Positions 53,964 to 62,880 of a stretch of 64,000 nucleotides of DNA are shown piece after piece. The notes under the pieces are model-generated. The model had not been told where the DNA came from and searched no databases. It saw only the letters and a program-made list of their open reading frames with translations. Every line of letters starts with the position of its first letter. Position 1 is the first letter of the stretch. Origin of the DNA: Bacillus methanolicus. Lineage in GTDB: Bacteria > Bacillota > Bacilli > Bacillales > Cytobacillaceae. Position numbers and translations under genes: made by a program. The stretch is from assembly GCF_028888695.1 (NCBI RefSeq), contig NZ_PNFF01000001.1, forward strand, positions 505,501-569,500. Direction: 5' to 3'.

Positions 53964-54404
53964 ATGAGTTCTGAGAGTGTTAGCCAATCTTTAAAATTAT
54001 TCATTGTTCTTTCTAGGGCTTATAAAGCGATCGATGAACAAGTTACTAAATTTATCCAATCAAACGGATTGAATCCGACTGAGTTTGCTGTTCTTGAATT
54101 ACTTTATCATAAAGGGAGACAGCCGCTGCAGCAAATCGGCAATAAGATCTTGCTGGCAAGCGGGAGTATTACATATGTTGTTGACAAATTAGAGCAGAAA
54201 GGGTTATTGGTCCGCGCCGCCTGCCCGAATGACCGTAGAGTGACGTATGCTCAAATCACTGACAAAGGAAAATCGTTTATTGAGAGTATTTTTCCGGAGC
54301 ATGAACAAAATATCCATCAGTTGATGAGCCATCTTACAGAAGAAGAAAAAGAAACAGCCATTTATTTGTTAAAAAAGCTTGGATTATCTGTTCGCAAATA
54401 TTAG
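53964..54404 (+). CDS. mhqR: MarR-family repressor, MhqR-like
   Basis: Winged-helix regulator of 146 residues. LNPTEFAVLELLYHKGRQPL leads into the recognition helix LLASGSITYVVDKLEQKG and the wing ACPNDRRVTYAQITDKG. Length and position next to kinD match B. subtilis MhqR (YkvE), which senses quinones and represses dioxygenase/azoreductase genes. No target gene of that type is adjacent, and the known MhqR operator was not found upstream. A terminator lies right after the stop. Confidence 0.85.
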   Translation: MSSESVSQSLKLFIVLSRAYKAIDEQVTKFIQSNGLNPTEFAVLELLYHKGRQPLQQIGNKILLASGSITYVVDKLEQKGLLVRAACPNDRRVTYAQITDKGKSFIESIFPEHEQNIHQLMSHLTEEEKETAIYLLKKLGLSVRKY

Positions 54405-54406
54405 TG

Positions 54407-54431
54407 CGGTCCAATGGTGGACCGTTTTTTA
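54407..54431 (+). terminator. Terminator of mhqR
   Basis: CGGTCCA (54407-54413) and TGGACCG (54418-54424) with loop ATGG, then T6. Confidence 0.9.
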
Positions 54432-54512
54432 TTTGAACAAATAAAAGGAAAACTGCATGTGCCTGAAGAACTGTTTATATTGGTTTTCAATATTTATGTC
54501 AGGAAGGAAAAA

Positions 54513-56207
54513 ATGAGATTTGAAGAATATACATATGCAAGGCCCGATGTCGAAAAAACCGAAAAGTTATTTCAATCTGCACTAGAAAAGTTTCAATCCG
54601 CTTCATCAGCTGAACAGCAAATTGAGGCTATAACAGAGATCAATAAAATTCGTAATAACATTAGCACGATGTTTAATCTTTGCTATATCAGGCACTCCAT
54701 TAATACGAACGATGAATTTTATAAAAATGAACAGGATTACATGGATGAGATTCAGCCTGTAGTTGAAGGGCTTGTCACCAAATATTATGAGGCCCTTGTT
54801 CAATCGCCATTTCGAAAAGAGCTGGAAAAGAAGTGGGGAAAACAATTATTTGCATTGGCAGAGGCCCAGCTTAAAACCTTCTCGCCGGAAATTGTTCCCC
54901 TTCTTCAAAAAGAGAATAAACTTTCAACAGAATATACGAAATTGCTTGCTTCTGCCAAGATCTTTTTCGAAGGTGAGGAACGGACTCTTGCACAAATCGA
55001 TCCGTTTACTGAATCAACAGATCGGGAGATGAGAAAAAGAGCGAGTGAAGCGAAGTTTGGTTTTCTAGCTGATCATGAGGAAACGCTCGATCGGATTTAT
55101 GATGATCTTGTAAAAGTACGGACAGAAATTGCCCAAAAACTCGGGTATAAAAACTTTGTAGAACTCGGCTACTACCGTATGTACCGTACGGACTACAATG
55201 CTGAAATGGTTGCCAATTTCCGCAAGCAGGTGGAAGAATTTATCGTTCCGATTGCCACAAAACTAAAAGAACGCCAGCGTGATCGGATTGGTGTAGAAAA
55301 GTTAAAGTATTATGATGAAGGGTTTAACTTTAAGACCGGAAACCCTACGCCTAAAGGAAGCCCTGAATGGATTATCGAAAATGGGCAAAAGATGTATGAT
55401 GAACTTTCAAAAGAAACAGGAGCATTTTTCCGCTATATGCGGGAAAACGGCTTAATGGATCTTGTTGCAAAAAAAGGAAAAGCGGGCGGAGGCTATTGTA
55501 CATTCATTGAAGATTATAAATCTCCGTTTATTTTCTCAAACTTTAATGGAACATCAGGGGATATCGATGTATTAACACATGAAGCCGGACATGCCTTCCA
55601 AGTTTATTCAAGCAGACATTTTGATATCCCTGAATATTTTTGGCCAACTTACGAAGCTGCGGAAATTCATTCGATGAGCATGGAATTTTTCACTTGGCCA
55701 TGGATGGAGTTGTTTTTTAAAGAAGATACAGAAAAATATAAGTTTGCTCATTTAAGTTCATCATTATTATTCCTTCCTTACGGGGTATCAGTTGACGAAT
55801 TCCAACACTGGGTATATGAAAATCCGGGAGCAACTCCAAAAGAAAGAAAGCAGGCATGGAGGGAAATCGAAAAGAAATATTTGCCTCATAAAGATTATGA
55901 TGGAAATGAGTATCTTGAAAACGGCGGATTTTGGCAGCGTCAAGGCCATATTTACAATTCTCCATTTTATTATATTGATTACACACTTGCACAAATTTGT
56001 GCTTTCCAATTCTGGAAACGTTCCAGGGAAAATCGGGAAGAAGCATGGCAAGATTATGTAAATCTTTGCAAACTCGGCGGCAGCCTTCCTTTTACGGAGC
56101 TTGTAAAAAAAGCCAACTTAATTTCTCCTTTCGAAGATGGGTGTGTCCAATCTGTCGTAGGTGAAATTGAAAATTGGCTAAATTCCGTTGATGATAAATC
56201 TTTATAA
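54513..56207 (+). CDS. M3 family oligoendopeptidase (PepF-like)
   Basis: Cytoplasmic zinc peptidase of 564 residues degrading short peptides. HEAGH at 356-360 (LTHEAGHAFQVY) is the zinc motif, with the third ligand expected in EAAEIHSMSMEFF about 25 residues later. The start is ATG 54513, 4 bases after AGGAAGGA; the longer frame from 54414 runs through the mhqR terminator and is rejected. A single-gene unit. The N-terminal half is the helical M3 lid. Confidence 0.92.
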   Translation: MRFEEYTYARPDVEKTEKLFQSALEKFQSASSAEQQIEAITEINKIRNNISTMFNLCYIRHSINTNDEFYKNEQDYMDEIQPVVEGLVTKYYEALVQSPFRKELEKKWGKQLFALAEAQLKTFSPEIVPLLQKENKLSTEYTKLLASAKIFFEGEERTLAQIDPFTESTDREMRKRASEAKFGFLADHEETLDRIYDDLVKVRTEIAQKLGYKNFVELGYYRMYRTDYNAEMVANFRKQVEEFIVPIATKLKERQRDRIGVEKLKYYDEGFNFKTGNPTPKGSPEWIIENGQKMYDELSKETGAFFRYMRENGLMDLVAKKGKAGGGYCTFIEDYKSPFIFSNFNGTSGDIDVLTHEAGHAFQVYSSRHFDIPEYFWPTYEAAEIHSMSMEFFTWPWMELFFKEDTEKYKFAHLSSSLLFLPYGVSVDEFQHWVYENPGATPKERKQAWREIEKKYLPHKDYDGNEYLENGGFWQRQGHIYNSPFYYIDYTLAQICAFQFWKRSRENREEAWQDYVNLCKLGGSLPFTELVKKANLISPFEDGCVQSVVGEIENWLNSVDDKSL

Positions 56208-56235
56208 AAAAATCCCGGTTGCCCGGGATTTTTTT
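56206..56235 (+). terminator. Terminator of the oligoendopeptidase gene
   Basis: AATCCCGG and CCGGGATT arms flanked by A5 and T5, with loop TTGC. Confidence 0.92.
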
Positions 56236-56239
56236 AAAA

Positions 56240-56280
56240 CTGTCCAGCGCAGGCGCCTCGATTAGGCGCTTGCGCTTTTT
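56240..56280 (-). repeat. Minimal CCAGCGC...CTTGCGC repeat acting as clpE terminator
   Basis: Arms AGCGCAGGCGCCT (56246-56258) and AGGCGCTTGCGCT (56264-56276) pair with one G-U wobble around CGATT. This is only the outer ends of the element at 31636-31746. It begins at the clpE stop and has T5 in the plus direction only, so for clpE itself it would be a weak terminator or mRNA 3' stabiliser. Confidence 0.72.
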
Positions 56281-58451
56281 TATTTTGCTGTTACGACAAT
56301 CTTGTCATCTTGCAGTACTGCTTTCAATTCTTTTACATCAGGCTGATCCAGTACAAAATCAGCAATTTTATCTTCTAATTGTTCTTGAATGACGCGGCGA
56401 AGCGGTCGTGCACCGAATTCAGGAACAATCCCTAGTTCGACAAGCTTTTCTTTTACTTCAAGAGTTACTTCAATGTTTAGGCCTTGTTCCTGCAATGTTT
56501 CATTTAATTCTTTAAGCATTAAGTCTACAATTTTTAGAAGATCCTCTTTTTCAAGTGATTTAAACTCAATGATGCTGTCAAAGCGGTTTAAAAATTCAGG
56601 TTTGAAGAAGCTGCCAAGTGAATCGAGGATGCTTGTTTCATTTACTGCATCACTCTTATCAAATCCAACTTTAATCGGTCTATGACCGACACCGGCATTA
56701 CTTGTCATAATAATGACAGTATCTTTAAAGCTGACTGTTCGGCCTTGGCTGTCTGTCAATCGGCCGTCCTCAAGAATTTGAAGGAACATGTGTTGAACAT
56801 CCGGGTGCGCTTTTTCAATTTCATCAAGCAATATAATGCTGTATGGGTTGCGGCGCACTTTTTCAGTCAGTTGTCCTGCTTCTTCATGACCTACATATCC
56901 AGGAGGAGAGCCGATGATTTTCGATACGCTGTGTTTTTCCATATATTCGCTCATATCAAGGCGAATCATGGCATCTTTGGAACCAAATAATTCTTCAGCC
57001 AAAGTTTTTGTCAATTCTGTTTTACCGACTCCTGTCGGACCAACGAACAAGAATGATCCGATCGGACGGTTCTTTGCTTTAAGACCGGCGCGGCTTCTGC
57101 GTATTGCTTTCGCAACTTTCTTTACAGCTTCCTCTTGGCCGATTACTTTATTTGCAAGGTTTGCTTCAAGATTTTTTAATTTTGTTTGTTCATCTTCTTG
57201 AAGTTTTCCAACAGGAATACCTGTTTTCTTTTCGATAATTTCTTGAATGTGCTGAACGGTAATTTCCGGTCGGTCTGTACCGGTTTGGTCATTTAATAAT
57301 TTTTCCAGTCTTGCTTCTTCATCACGAAGTCGAGCAGCTTTTTCATAGTTTTCTTCTTTTAAAGCAGCGTCTTTTTCTTTTGCAATTTCACTTAGACGTT
57401 TTTCGATTTGATCTCTATCCGGATTTCCTGACATTAGGTTCATTTTTGAACCGGCTTCGTCCATTAAGTCAATCGCTTTATCGGGAAGGAAGCGGTCTTG
57501 AATATAACGATGTGACAGATTCACACACGCTCTGATTGCTTCATCTGTGTACTTTACTTCATGATAATCCTCGTATTTTGACTGAATACCCTTCAAGATT
57601 TCATATGCTTTTTCAAGTGAAGGTTCGAGTACTTGCACCGGCTGGAAACGGCGTTCTAATGCAGGATCTTTTTCGATTTGGCGGTACTCTTTCAATGTAG
57701 TTGCCCCAACTACCTGAAGTTCGCCGCGGGCAAGAGCGGGTTTTAAAATATTTCCTGCATCCATAGACCCTTCTGCAGAACCGGCACCAACTATGAGATG
57801 AATTTCATCTATAAATAGAATAATGTTTTTTCTTGCTTGCAATTCAGAGATCAGTTGTTTCATTCTCTCTTCAAATTGACCGCGAATTCCAGTATTGGCA
57901 ACAAGGGAAGCAACATCAAGCAAGTATACTTCTTTGTTAAGAAGTTTGGAAGGGACTTTTCCCTCCGCGATTTTTAAGGCAAGCCCTTCGACTACGGCTG
58001 TTTTTCCGACACCTGGTTCACCGATTAAGACCGGATTGTTTTTATTGCGGCGATTCAAAATTTCAATGACGCGGTTTACTTCTTCCTCGCGACCGATCAC
58101 TGGATCGATGAGGCCGGCTTTTGCCAGTTGGGTTAAGTTGCGTCCAAATTGGTCGATAAAACCGTTGCCCCTATGGTTGGCTTGTTGGGCTTGTGCTCCG
58201 CTTATACCACTCATTCCAGTTATTCCGTTCATATCATTTTTCGGAAAGCTTGAAAATTGTTTAAACAAGTCCTCAAATGAAGATGGATTAAAGCCCGAAA
58301 ATCCAATCATCGAAGGACCAAAAGCAGCGCCTAATTTTGATCTTTCTTTTTGGTAGCAATCATTGCAAAGATGATAATGCTGTTTGTTACCATTGATATT
58401 GACGTTCAATTCAATAACAGCTTCGTTGTTCTGGCAATTTTGGCAGATCAT
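56280..58451 (-). CDS. clpE: ATP-dependent Clp protease ATP-binding subunit ClpE
   Basis: HSP100 unfoldase of 723 residues. The N-terminal zinc finger ([12 protein letters not shown], then LCNDC) is diagnostic of ClpE. Two AAA modules follow, with Walker [14 protein letters not shown] and [13 protein letters not shown], separated by a UVR-like coiled segment ([20 protein letters not shown]). ATG 58451 follows AAAGGAGG; the 34 extra residues to 58553 would be translated across the CtsR boxes and are rejected. Controlled by CtsR through two operators. Confidence 0.96.
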   Translation of the reverse strand: MICQNCQNNEAVIELNVNINGNKQHYHLCNDCYQKERSKLGAAFGPSMIGFSGFNPSSFEDLFKQFSSFPKNDMNGITGMSGISGAQAQQANHRGNGFIDQFGRNLTQLAKAGLIDPVIGREEEVNRVIEILNRRNKNNPVLIGEPGVGKTAVVEGLALKIAEGKVPSKLLNKEVYLLDVASLVANTGIRGQFEERMKQLISELQARKNIILFIDEIHLIVGAGSAEGSMDAGNILKPALARGELQVVGATTLKEYRQIEKDPALERRFQPVQVLEPSLEKAYEILKGIQSKYEDYHEVKYTDEAIRACVNLSHRYIQDRFLPDKAIDLMDEAGSKMNLMSGNPDRDQIEKRLSEIAKEKDAALKEENYEKAARLRDEEARLEKLLNDQTGTDRPEITVQHIQEIIEKKTGIPVGKLQEDEQTKLKNLEANLANKVIGQEEAVKKVAKAIRRSRAGLKAKNRPIGSFLFVGPTGVGKTELTKTLAEELFGSKDAMIRLDMSEYMEKHSVSKIIGSPPGYVGHEEAGQLTEKVRRNPYSIILLDEIEKAHPDVQHMFLQILEDGRLTDSQGRTVSFKDTVIIMTSNAGVGHRPIKVGFDKSDAVNETSILDSLGSFFKPEFLNRFDSIIEFKSLEKEDLLKIVDLMLKELNETLQEQGLNIEVTLEVKEKLVELGIVPEFGARPLRRVIQEQLEDKIADFVLDQPDVKELKAVLQDDKIVVTAK

Positions 58452-58469
58452 TTGAATTCCTCCTTTGAC

Positions 58470-58525
58470 TTTGACTATCTTTGACCTTTCGACTTTAGTA
58501 TACTTTGACCTTCTTTGACTTTCAA
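58470..58525 (-). promoter_or_regulatory. clpE promoter with two CtsR operators
   Basis: On the minus strand: TTGAAA (58525-58520), exact 17-base spacer, TATACT (58502-58497). CtsR boxes AGTCAAA-GAA-GGTCAAA (58520-58504, filling the spacer) and GGTCAAA-GAT-AGTCAAA (58486-58470) match the RGTCAAANNNRGTCAAA consensus. A further AGTCGAA/GGTCAAA half arrangement lies between them. Confidence 0.93.
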
Positions 58526-58618
58526 GTATTTTGTTTATAGTAATTTCTTCCATTTTTTAAAAAAGCTCGTCTTTCTTTGTCCTCTATTTCATATATATGG
58601 ATTAGGGAGGGAACATAA

Positions 58619-59659
58619 GTGAAGACAAACTGGTCTCAAGCTCTACAAATTGCTGCCGTTTATGTCGGAACAGTTGTGGGAGCAGGATTTGCAACAGGAA
58701 AAGAAATAGTCGAATTTTTTTCGCGTTTTGGTTTTATTGGGCTGATTGGGATCTTAATGGGCGGCTATATTTTTATTTTTATTGGTTCAAAATTAATGAG
58801 AATGGCAGCTGCGATAGAGGCTGATTCATATCAAGATTTTAACCTTTATTTATTTGGCCGCCATTTCGGAACTCTTATCAATATCGTAATGCTTGGCATG
58901 CTGCTTGGCGTTTCCGCCGTTATGCTGTCAGGGGCCGGGGCAGTATTCGACGAGCAGCTGGGGCTATCAAGGATGGCAGGAATTATATTGACCATTGTTC
59001 TTTCCATATTCATAATGATTGTAGGAATTAAAGGGATATTTGCTGTTAATACGTTCGTTGTTCCGATGATGGTCACTTTTAGTTTTCTCTTAATGTTCAT
59101 TTCAGTACAATTACCTCATTTTCAAGACAAAATTTTATCGATTCCTTTTGCAAAAGATGGCTGGAAATCAGTGGTTGCCCCGTTTTCATATACAGCTTTT
59201 AATCTTTCACTTGCTCAGGCAGTATTAGTGCCGGTTGCAAAGGAAATAAAAGACGATCAAACAATCAAATGGGGAGGAATTTTAGGAGGACTGGCACTAA
59301 CTTTCATCTTATTGTCGAGCCATTCAACATTAATCATGCTCCCTGATTTTCAAAGTTATGAAATACCAATGGCAGTCACAATGAAAAATTTGGCTTCCGG
59401 ATTTTATTGGATCTATGTGTTGATTATTTATGGGGAAATCTTTACATCGATCATAGGAAATATTTTCGGATTGGAAAGACAAATAAAGAAGTATGTAGCA
59501 ACTCCATCTATTATAACTGTTTCAGGCATATTTGTTATTGTTTTTCTCATCAGTCTTGTTGATTACGGTACATTGCTCTCTTATTTATATCCTGTTTTTG
59601 GATATATTAGTTTAATCTTTATGATCTTATTATGGAATAAACCTTTCGAGAAAAAATGA
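58619..59659 (+). CDS. ykvI: YkvI family membrane protein
   Basis: Integral membrane protein of 346 residues with about ten helices. The start MKTNWSQALQIAAVYVGTVV, then GAGFATGKEIVEFFSRFG, is the glycine-rich unwound-helix motif seen in LeuT/branched-chain amino acid transporter-like folds. The substrate is unknown. GTG 58619 follows AGGGAGGG. It is next to clpE as in B. subtilis, divergent from it across the CtsR region, and closed by a terminator. Confidence 0.87.
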   Translation: MKTNWSQALQIAAVYVGTVVGAGFATGKEIVEFFSRFGFIGLIGILMGGYIFIFIGSKLMRMAAAIEADSYQDFNLYLFGRHFGTLINIVMLGMLLGVSAVMLSGAGAVFDEQLGLSRMAGIILTIVLSIFIMIVGIKGIFAVNTFVVPMMVTFSFLLMFISVQLPHFQDKILSIPFAKDGWKSVVAPFSYTAFNLSLAQAVLVPVAKEIKDDQTIKWGGILGGLALTFILLSSHSTLIMLPDFQSYEIPMAVTMKNLASGFYWIYVLIIYGEIFTSIIGNIFGLERQIKKYVATPSIITVSGIFVIVFLISLVDYGTLLSYLYPVFGYISLIFMILLWNKPFEKK

Positions 59660-59666
59660 AAAAAGT

Positions 59667-59695
59667 AAGGCCCGAATATAAGGGCCTTTTGTTTT
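59667..59695 (+). terminator. Convergent terminator after ykvI
   Basis: AAGGCCC (59667-59673) and GGGCCTT (59682-59688) followed by TTGTTTT; the minus-strand lipoprotein gene ends at its edge. Confidence 0.85.
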
Positions 59696-60356
59696 ATTTC
59701 TTTTCTTTCATGATTGTTTTTGCCATTTGTAGAAAGGCATCGCGATGGTCTGCATCATCTTTTGTATATATCGTAAGTTTTAATGGAAAATCTGAGTTGT
59801 TGATTAAATAAGCTGTTACAGTTTCACCGTTACTGGACGCTTCCATTACAGTACTGTTTTCAAATACTGTATCTTCAAGAGTTTTAATGTCATCACTTAC
59901 AGCTTGCAATTGTGCTTTTGTTGTATCAGTAACCGTTTTCCAATCCTGATCATTCGGGATAAGCTCTATTCGCATAAAAATTTCTGCATTATCAGTCAAA
60001 TAAAGCACATCTTTATAAGGCTCTTCTGCAGTCAGTTCATACTCAGGAAGTACGTACATGGAGTAATCTTCAGTATTGTTATATTTTAGAAAAGCCGTTT
60101 CTTCTTTTGTCTCTCCGTTAACTTTGTACTGAATGTTTTGTTCAGGTATGCGGATAACCCCGTTTTCTGTGTTTTCTTTATTCGTTTCATTTTTCGTATT
60201 TGAAGAATTACTATTTTGTTCTTGCTCTGCTGAGGCCGGTTGTTGCGGGTTGCTGTCATCATTTGCACTGTTTTTTGAGCTAGTGGCAATACCGCAGCCC
60301 GAAAGAGCGAGAGTTAGGATGACCAGAGAAAAAAAGAATTTTTTGTACTGTTTCAT
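59694..60356 (-). CDS. Predicted lipoprotein, 220 residues
   Basis: Signal peptide and lipobox (KKFFFSLVILTLALSGC, lipid Cys21), then a low-complexity Ser/Asn/Gln/Glu linker to about residue 65. A soluble domain follows that begins GVIRIPEQNIQYKVNGETKE. The order of linker and beta-rich domain resembles Bacillus surface lipoproteins of unknown function. GGGAGGATAAATTG precedes the ATG. It is a single gene, convergent with ykvI. Confidence 0.75.
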   Translation of the reverse strand: MKQYKKFFFSLVILTLALSGCGIATSSKNSANDDSNPQQPASAEQEQNSNSSNTKNETNKENTENGVIRIPEQNIQYKVNGETKEETAFLKYNNTEDYSMYVLPEYELTAEEPYKDVLYLTDNAEIFMRIELIPNDQDWKTVTDTTKAQLQAVSDDIKTLEDTVFENSTVMEASSNGETVTAYLINNSDFPLKLTIYTKDDADHRDAFLQMAKTIMKEKK

Positions 60357-60537
60357 TTACAATTTATCCTCCCTGCGTTCATTAGAAACTTTTTTTCTTT
60401 AATTGACGATCTTTACGGCAATTTGTTAAGGGTTCAGCTTAATAAAACGATAACATGGAAAAATCGGACAAACAACCGAATTATGAACCGGGTATTTGGT
60501 CTTATTACTAAAAATACAGCCATTACGAGCTTGCACC

Positions 60538-61149
60538 TCATCGGAAAGGCATAAAAACAAATAAGAATAGATCAAATACTAAATGAGACACAATGACAAG
60601 AGGAATGCTTTTTTTCCATGCGTAAAGACATCCCCAAAAAATTCCGCTTATGAATGCTGCAAACGGCAAAATCATAAATTCCGAATAAATATTGACGCTT
60701 GCATATAATAAAGCAGCAATCACAATACTTAACGTACGATTTACATGTTTAGAAATCCTTTTTTGAACAAAACCCCGCCAAAATATTTCTTCACCTGGAA
60801 TAATAACTAAAATTAATACGATATAATGCCATATCTCAGAAGGTGAATAGCGATGATAAAGTTTGCTGATGTCATTTTTGAATGGCAAATGAAGCCCATC
60901 AATCAAGCCATTTCCTGCTAAAAAAACAGCAAAAAGAACTAGTCCGGAACCAATTCCGTAGGACAAGTAGTTAATAAAAGATGCTTGGTCATCGACTTTT
61001 TCTTTCACAATTGCGTAGCTTATGAGTAGAAGCATGGACGCAGTAAGCATATACCAAAATACGGACTTATCTTCAAAAGTAAAAAAAAGCAGAAGATGTG
61101 CTAGAATAATTCCGATTATTAAAGTTAAATCGGAGGCGCACTTTTTCAT
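60538..61149 (-). CDS. CPBP family intramembrane glutamic endopeptidase
   Basis: Membrane protein of 203 residues with about six helices. The CPBP motifs are IPGEEIFWRGFVQKRI (EExxxR), a middle FISGIFWGCLYAW, and the late HLVFDLFLF with the catalytic-type His. Members include CAAX prenyl proteases and bacteriocin-immunity proteins; the target is unknown. GGAGAAG lies before the start. Together with the YhfC-like protein at 1992 it is the second putative intramembrane protease here. Confidence 0.83.
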   Translation of the reverse strand: MKKCASDLTLIIGIILAHLLLFFTFEDKSVFWYMLTASMLLLISYAIVKEKVDDQASFINYLSYGIGSGLVLFAVFLAGNGLIDGLHLPFKNDISKLYHRYSPSEIWHYIVLILVIIPGEEIFWRGFVQKRISKHVNRTLSIVIAALLYASVNIYSEFMILPFAAFISGIFWGCLYAWKKSIPLVIVSHLVFDLFLFVFMPFR

Positions 61150-61300
61150 CTATTCTTCTCCTTTCATTCTTGGACAACAAACCATATTGTAACAAAAAAG
61201 CATGATCAATTGTAAGGAAAAGATTTCTTTTCCTATTCGTGAAAATAACTTAACGTCCCGTGGAAAAACTAAAAAATGACGAAAGAAAGGAGGGTGCTAT

Positions 61301-61411
61301 TTGACTAAGTCTAAAAAAGAAAAAGAGCGGGCATGGACAATACGAAAACAGGACCAAAATCCACACGGAAAAGTAAAATCATTTCAACAATTAGAACAAA
61401 ACAAGAAATAA
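61301..61411 (+). CDS. DUF6254-like miniprotein, 36 residues
   Basis: Reads MTKSKKEKERAWTIRKQDQN, then PHGKVKSFQQLEQNKK, from TTG 61301, with AAAGGAGGG upstream and a strong terminator directly after. Highly basic with a single Trp. It fits the short Bacillaceae family I know as DUF6254, function unknown. The family name is from memory; the translation signals are plain in the sequence. Confidence 0.7.
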   Translation: MTKSKKEKERAWTIRKQDQNPHGKVKSFQQLEQNKK

Positions 61412-61420
61412 TGATAAATT

Positions 61421-61461
61421 AAGGCTCCCTAAGATTTCGTTTTAGGGAGCAACCTTTTTTA
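61421..61461 (+). terminator. Terminator after the miniprotein gene
   Basis: GCTCCCTAA (61424-61432) and TTAGGGAGC (61442-61450), then AACCTTTTTT. Confidence 0.88.
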
Positions 61462-61544
61462 TATTTAAAATAACTAACTCACTTGTTAATATATTACTAG
61501 TAAAAAAAGTAGCCAATGCTGCCTTTAGATTACTCCCGCTCTAC

Positions 61545-61733
61545 TTATTGTACTGTTTCTCTTATTATTTTATAATTTTTATGATTAACCACTGTCCGTT
61601 GCTCTAATTCAAGATCCCGGTAATTTTCCATATATGTTAAGTCAACGATTACAGAATTTTCATTGACCTTTTCTACGATGCCTTGTAAACCGTTTTTAAA
61701 TTCTATTACATTTCCCACTTCAGCTTTTTTCAA
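61545..61733 (-). CDS. ykvS: YkvS (DUF2187) family protein
   Basis: A 62-residue small beta-barrel (KOW-like) protein: KKAEVGNVIEFKNGLQGIVE, followed by VNENSVIVDLTYMENY and the end VVNHKNYKII. This is nearly the B. subtilis YkvS sequence as I recall it. TTG is the likely start, behind AGGAGAGAGG. Its role is unknown; an RNA- or protein-binding fold is likely. Location just before ptsH fits the ykv region. Confidence 0.88.
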   Translation of the reverse strand: MKKAEVGNVIEFKNGLQGIVEKVNENSVIVDLTYMENYRDLELEQRTVVNHKNYKIIRETVQ

Positions 61734-61970
61734 CCAGCCTCTCTCCTTTTTCTTACAATTTACATCTTAATACAAACAGTTTGTACAAAATAAACCTGTT
61801 CGTAAAGAAATGTATTTACAATGATTATGAAACTGTAAATACAGATAGCTTACCACAAAATCGGCTATTTTGAAATTACAATCCTATGAATTCCATAAAT
61901 GATAGGAAGAGGGTTTTCGTTTATCATTAAGGTTAGAAATTTTCAACAAGAAATCAGGGGGATTACGGTA

Positions 61971-62165
61971 ATGAATGAAGAAATGATTAATGAAGTACTG
62001 GATAAGCTAAAAACCGGTGAAATTTCTGAGTACTATGTTTCTAAAGATAATTTTCTTTCATTCCGCAGCGTTCTTGTCAAACGGCCGGATTTTAAACATT
62101 TTAGAGGGATCGCGCAGCGGGGGGGAGATGTAATTTATCGCTACCTTGAAACTCCAAGAAGTTAA
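61971..62165 (+). CDS. Unrecognised 64-residue protein
   Basis: Starts [20 protein letters not shown] at ATG 61971 with AGGGGG at 9 bases; the longer frame to 61899 has no such site. The C-terminal half is basic ([20 protein letters not shown], then [14 protein letters not shown]). An acidic helix followed by a basic strand-rich part suggests a small nucleic-acid- or protein-binding protein. No family recognised. Single gene, with a short dispersed hairpin element some 60 bases downstream. Confidence 0.65.
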   Translation: MNEEMINEVLDKLKTGEISEYYVSKDNFLSFRSVLVKRPDFKHFRGIAQRGGDVIYRYLETPRS

Positions 62166-62222
62166 TTGTAGAAGAATATGTTTCTATATCTATTTTAAGT
62201 CGCGAAAATGAGGCTAGTCATA

Positions 62223-62250
62223 AGGGTCATGGGTCTGACCCTATGTTTTT
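62223..62250 (+). repeat. Dispersed GGGTCTGAC element, short copy C
   Basis: AGGGTCAT-GGGTCTGACCCTATGTTTTT: only the right-border word GGGTCTGACCC with a T tract remains, preceded by an AGGGTCAT. The rest of the 448-base gap up to ptsH is AT-rich, has a weak cre-like AAAGCGCTTAAC near 62275 and an inverted repeat at 62512-62541; I see no ORF. Confidence 0.55.
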
Positions 62251-62511
62251 GTATGTAAACAAAAAATTGGAAAAGAAAGCGCTTAACTAAAAAAGTTTAA
62301 AAAAAAACATTGAATTATTAGATGTTTCCGTTGTCTGTATAGTAAAGAAATGCTATTCTTTTTTTGGGATGTCAGTTGTCTGATGACTTAAAGAACATAA
62401 TCAAAAAACCTGCAAAATACATGATAAAAATTTCGATGGAGAAAATAAAACTGTGTGGAATGAAATGATCGATCGCAGAATGAAAACTTATTCGTATGTT
62501 TTGCCGGCAGG

Positions 62512-62541
62512 TTGACTTAAATAAATGTATTTTTAAGTCAA
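62512..62541 (+). promoter_or_regulatory. Inverted repeat in the ptsH leader region
   Basis: TTGACTTAAA (62512-62521) and TTTAAGTCAA (62532-62541), perfect 10-bp arms, 72 bases before ptsH. The left arm contains a -35-like TTGACT, so it could be an operator overlapping the promoter. No GlcT-type antiterminator sequence was recognised. Confidence 0.4.
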
Positions 62542-62613
62542 TAAGGCAACCATCTTTCAGTTTCCAAATACACCCATGATATTATCTATTAAGTAAAGGA
62601 GTATGATTTTATA

Positions 62614-62880
62614 ATGGTCGAAAAACAATTTAAAGTAATCGCTGAAACAGGCATTCATGCCCGTCCTGCAACTTTACTTGTACAAGCTGCAAGCAAATTT
62701 GATTCTGAAATTACTCTTGAATACAAAGAGAAAAAAGTTAACTTAAAATCAATCATGGGAGTTATGTCGCTTGGTGTTGGAAAGGGTGCCGATATCAAAA
62801 TTATTGCCGAAGGAAGCGATGAAGAAGAAGCGATGAGAAGCTTAGAAGAGACATTGAATAAAGAAGGTTTGGCGGAATAA
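62614..62880 (+). CDS. ptsH: Phosphocarrier protein HPr
   Basis: General PTS phosphocarrier (88 residues): His15 in [10 protein letters not shown] receives phosphate from enzyme I, and Ser46 in [12 protein letters not shown] is the HPr kinase site that makes it a CcpA co-repressor. AAAGGAG precedes the ATG. It abuts ptsI with no gap. ptsG, which precedes ptsH in B. subtilis, is not here. The second HPr-like gene at 9589 is a paralog with a different Ser46 context. Confidence 0.97.
   Translation: MVEKQFKVIAETGIHARPATLLVQAASKFDSEITLEYKEKKVNLKSIMGVMSLGVGKGADIKIIAEGSDEEEAMRSLEETLNKEGLAE

Noticed and set aside
54414-54512. 99-base extension of the oligoendopeptidase reading frame
   Set aside because: It runs through the mhqR terminator hairpin and lacks a ribosome binding site; ATG 54513 has one.
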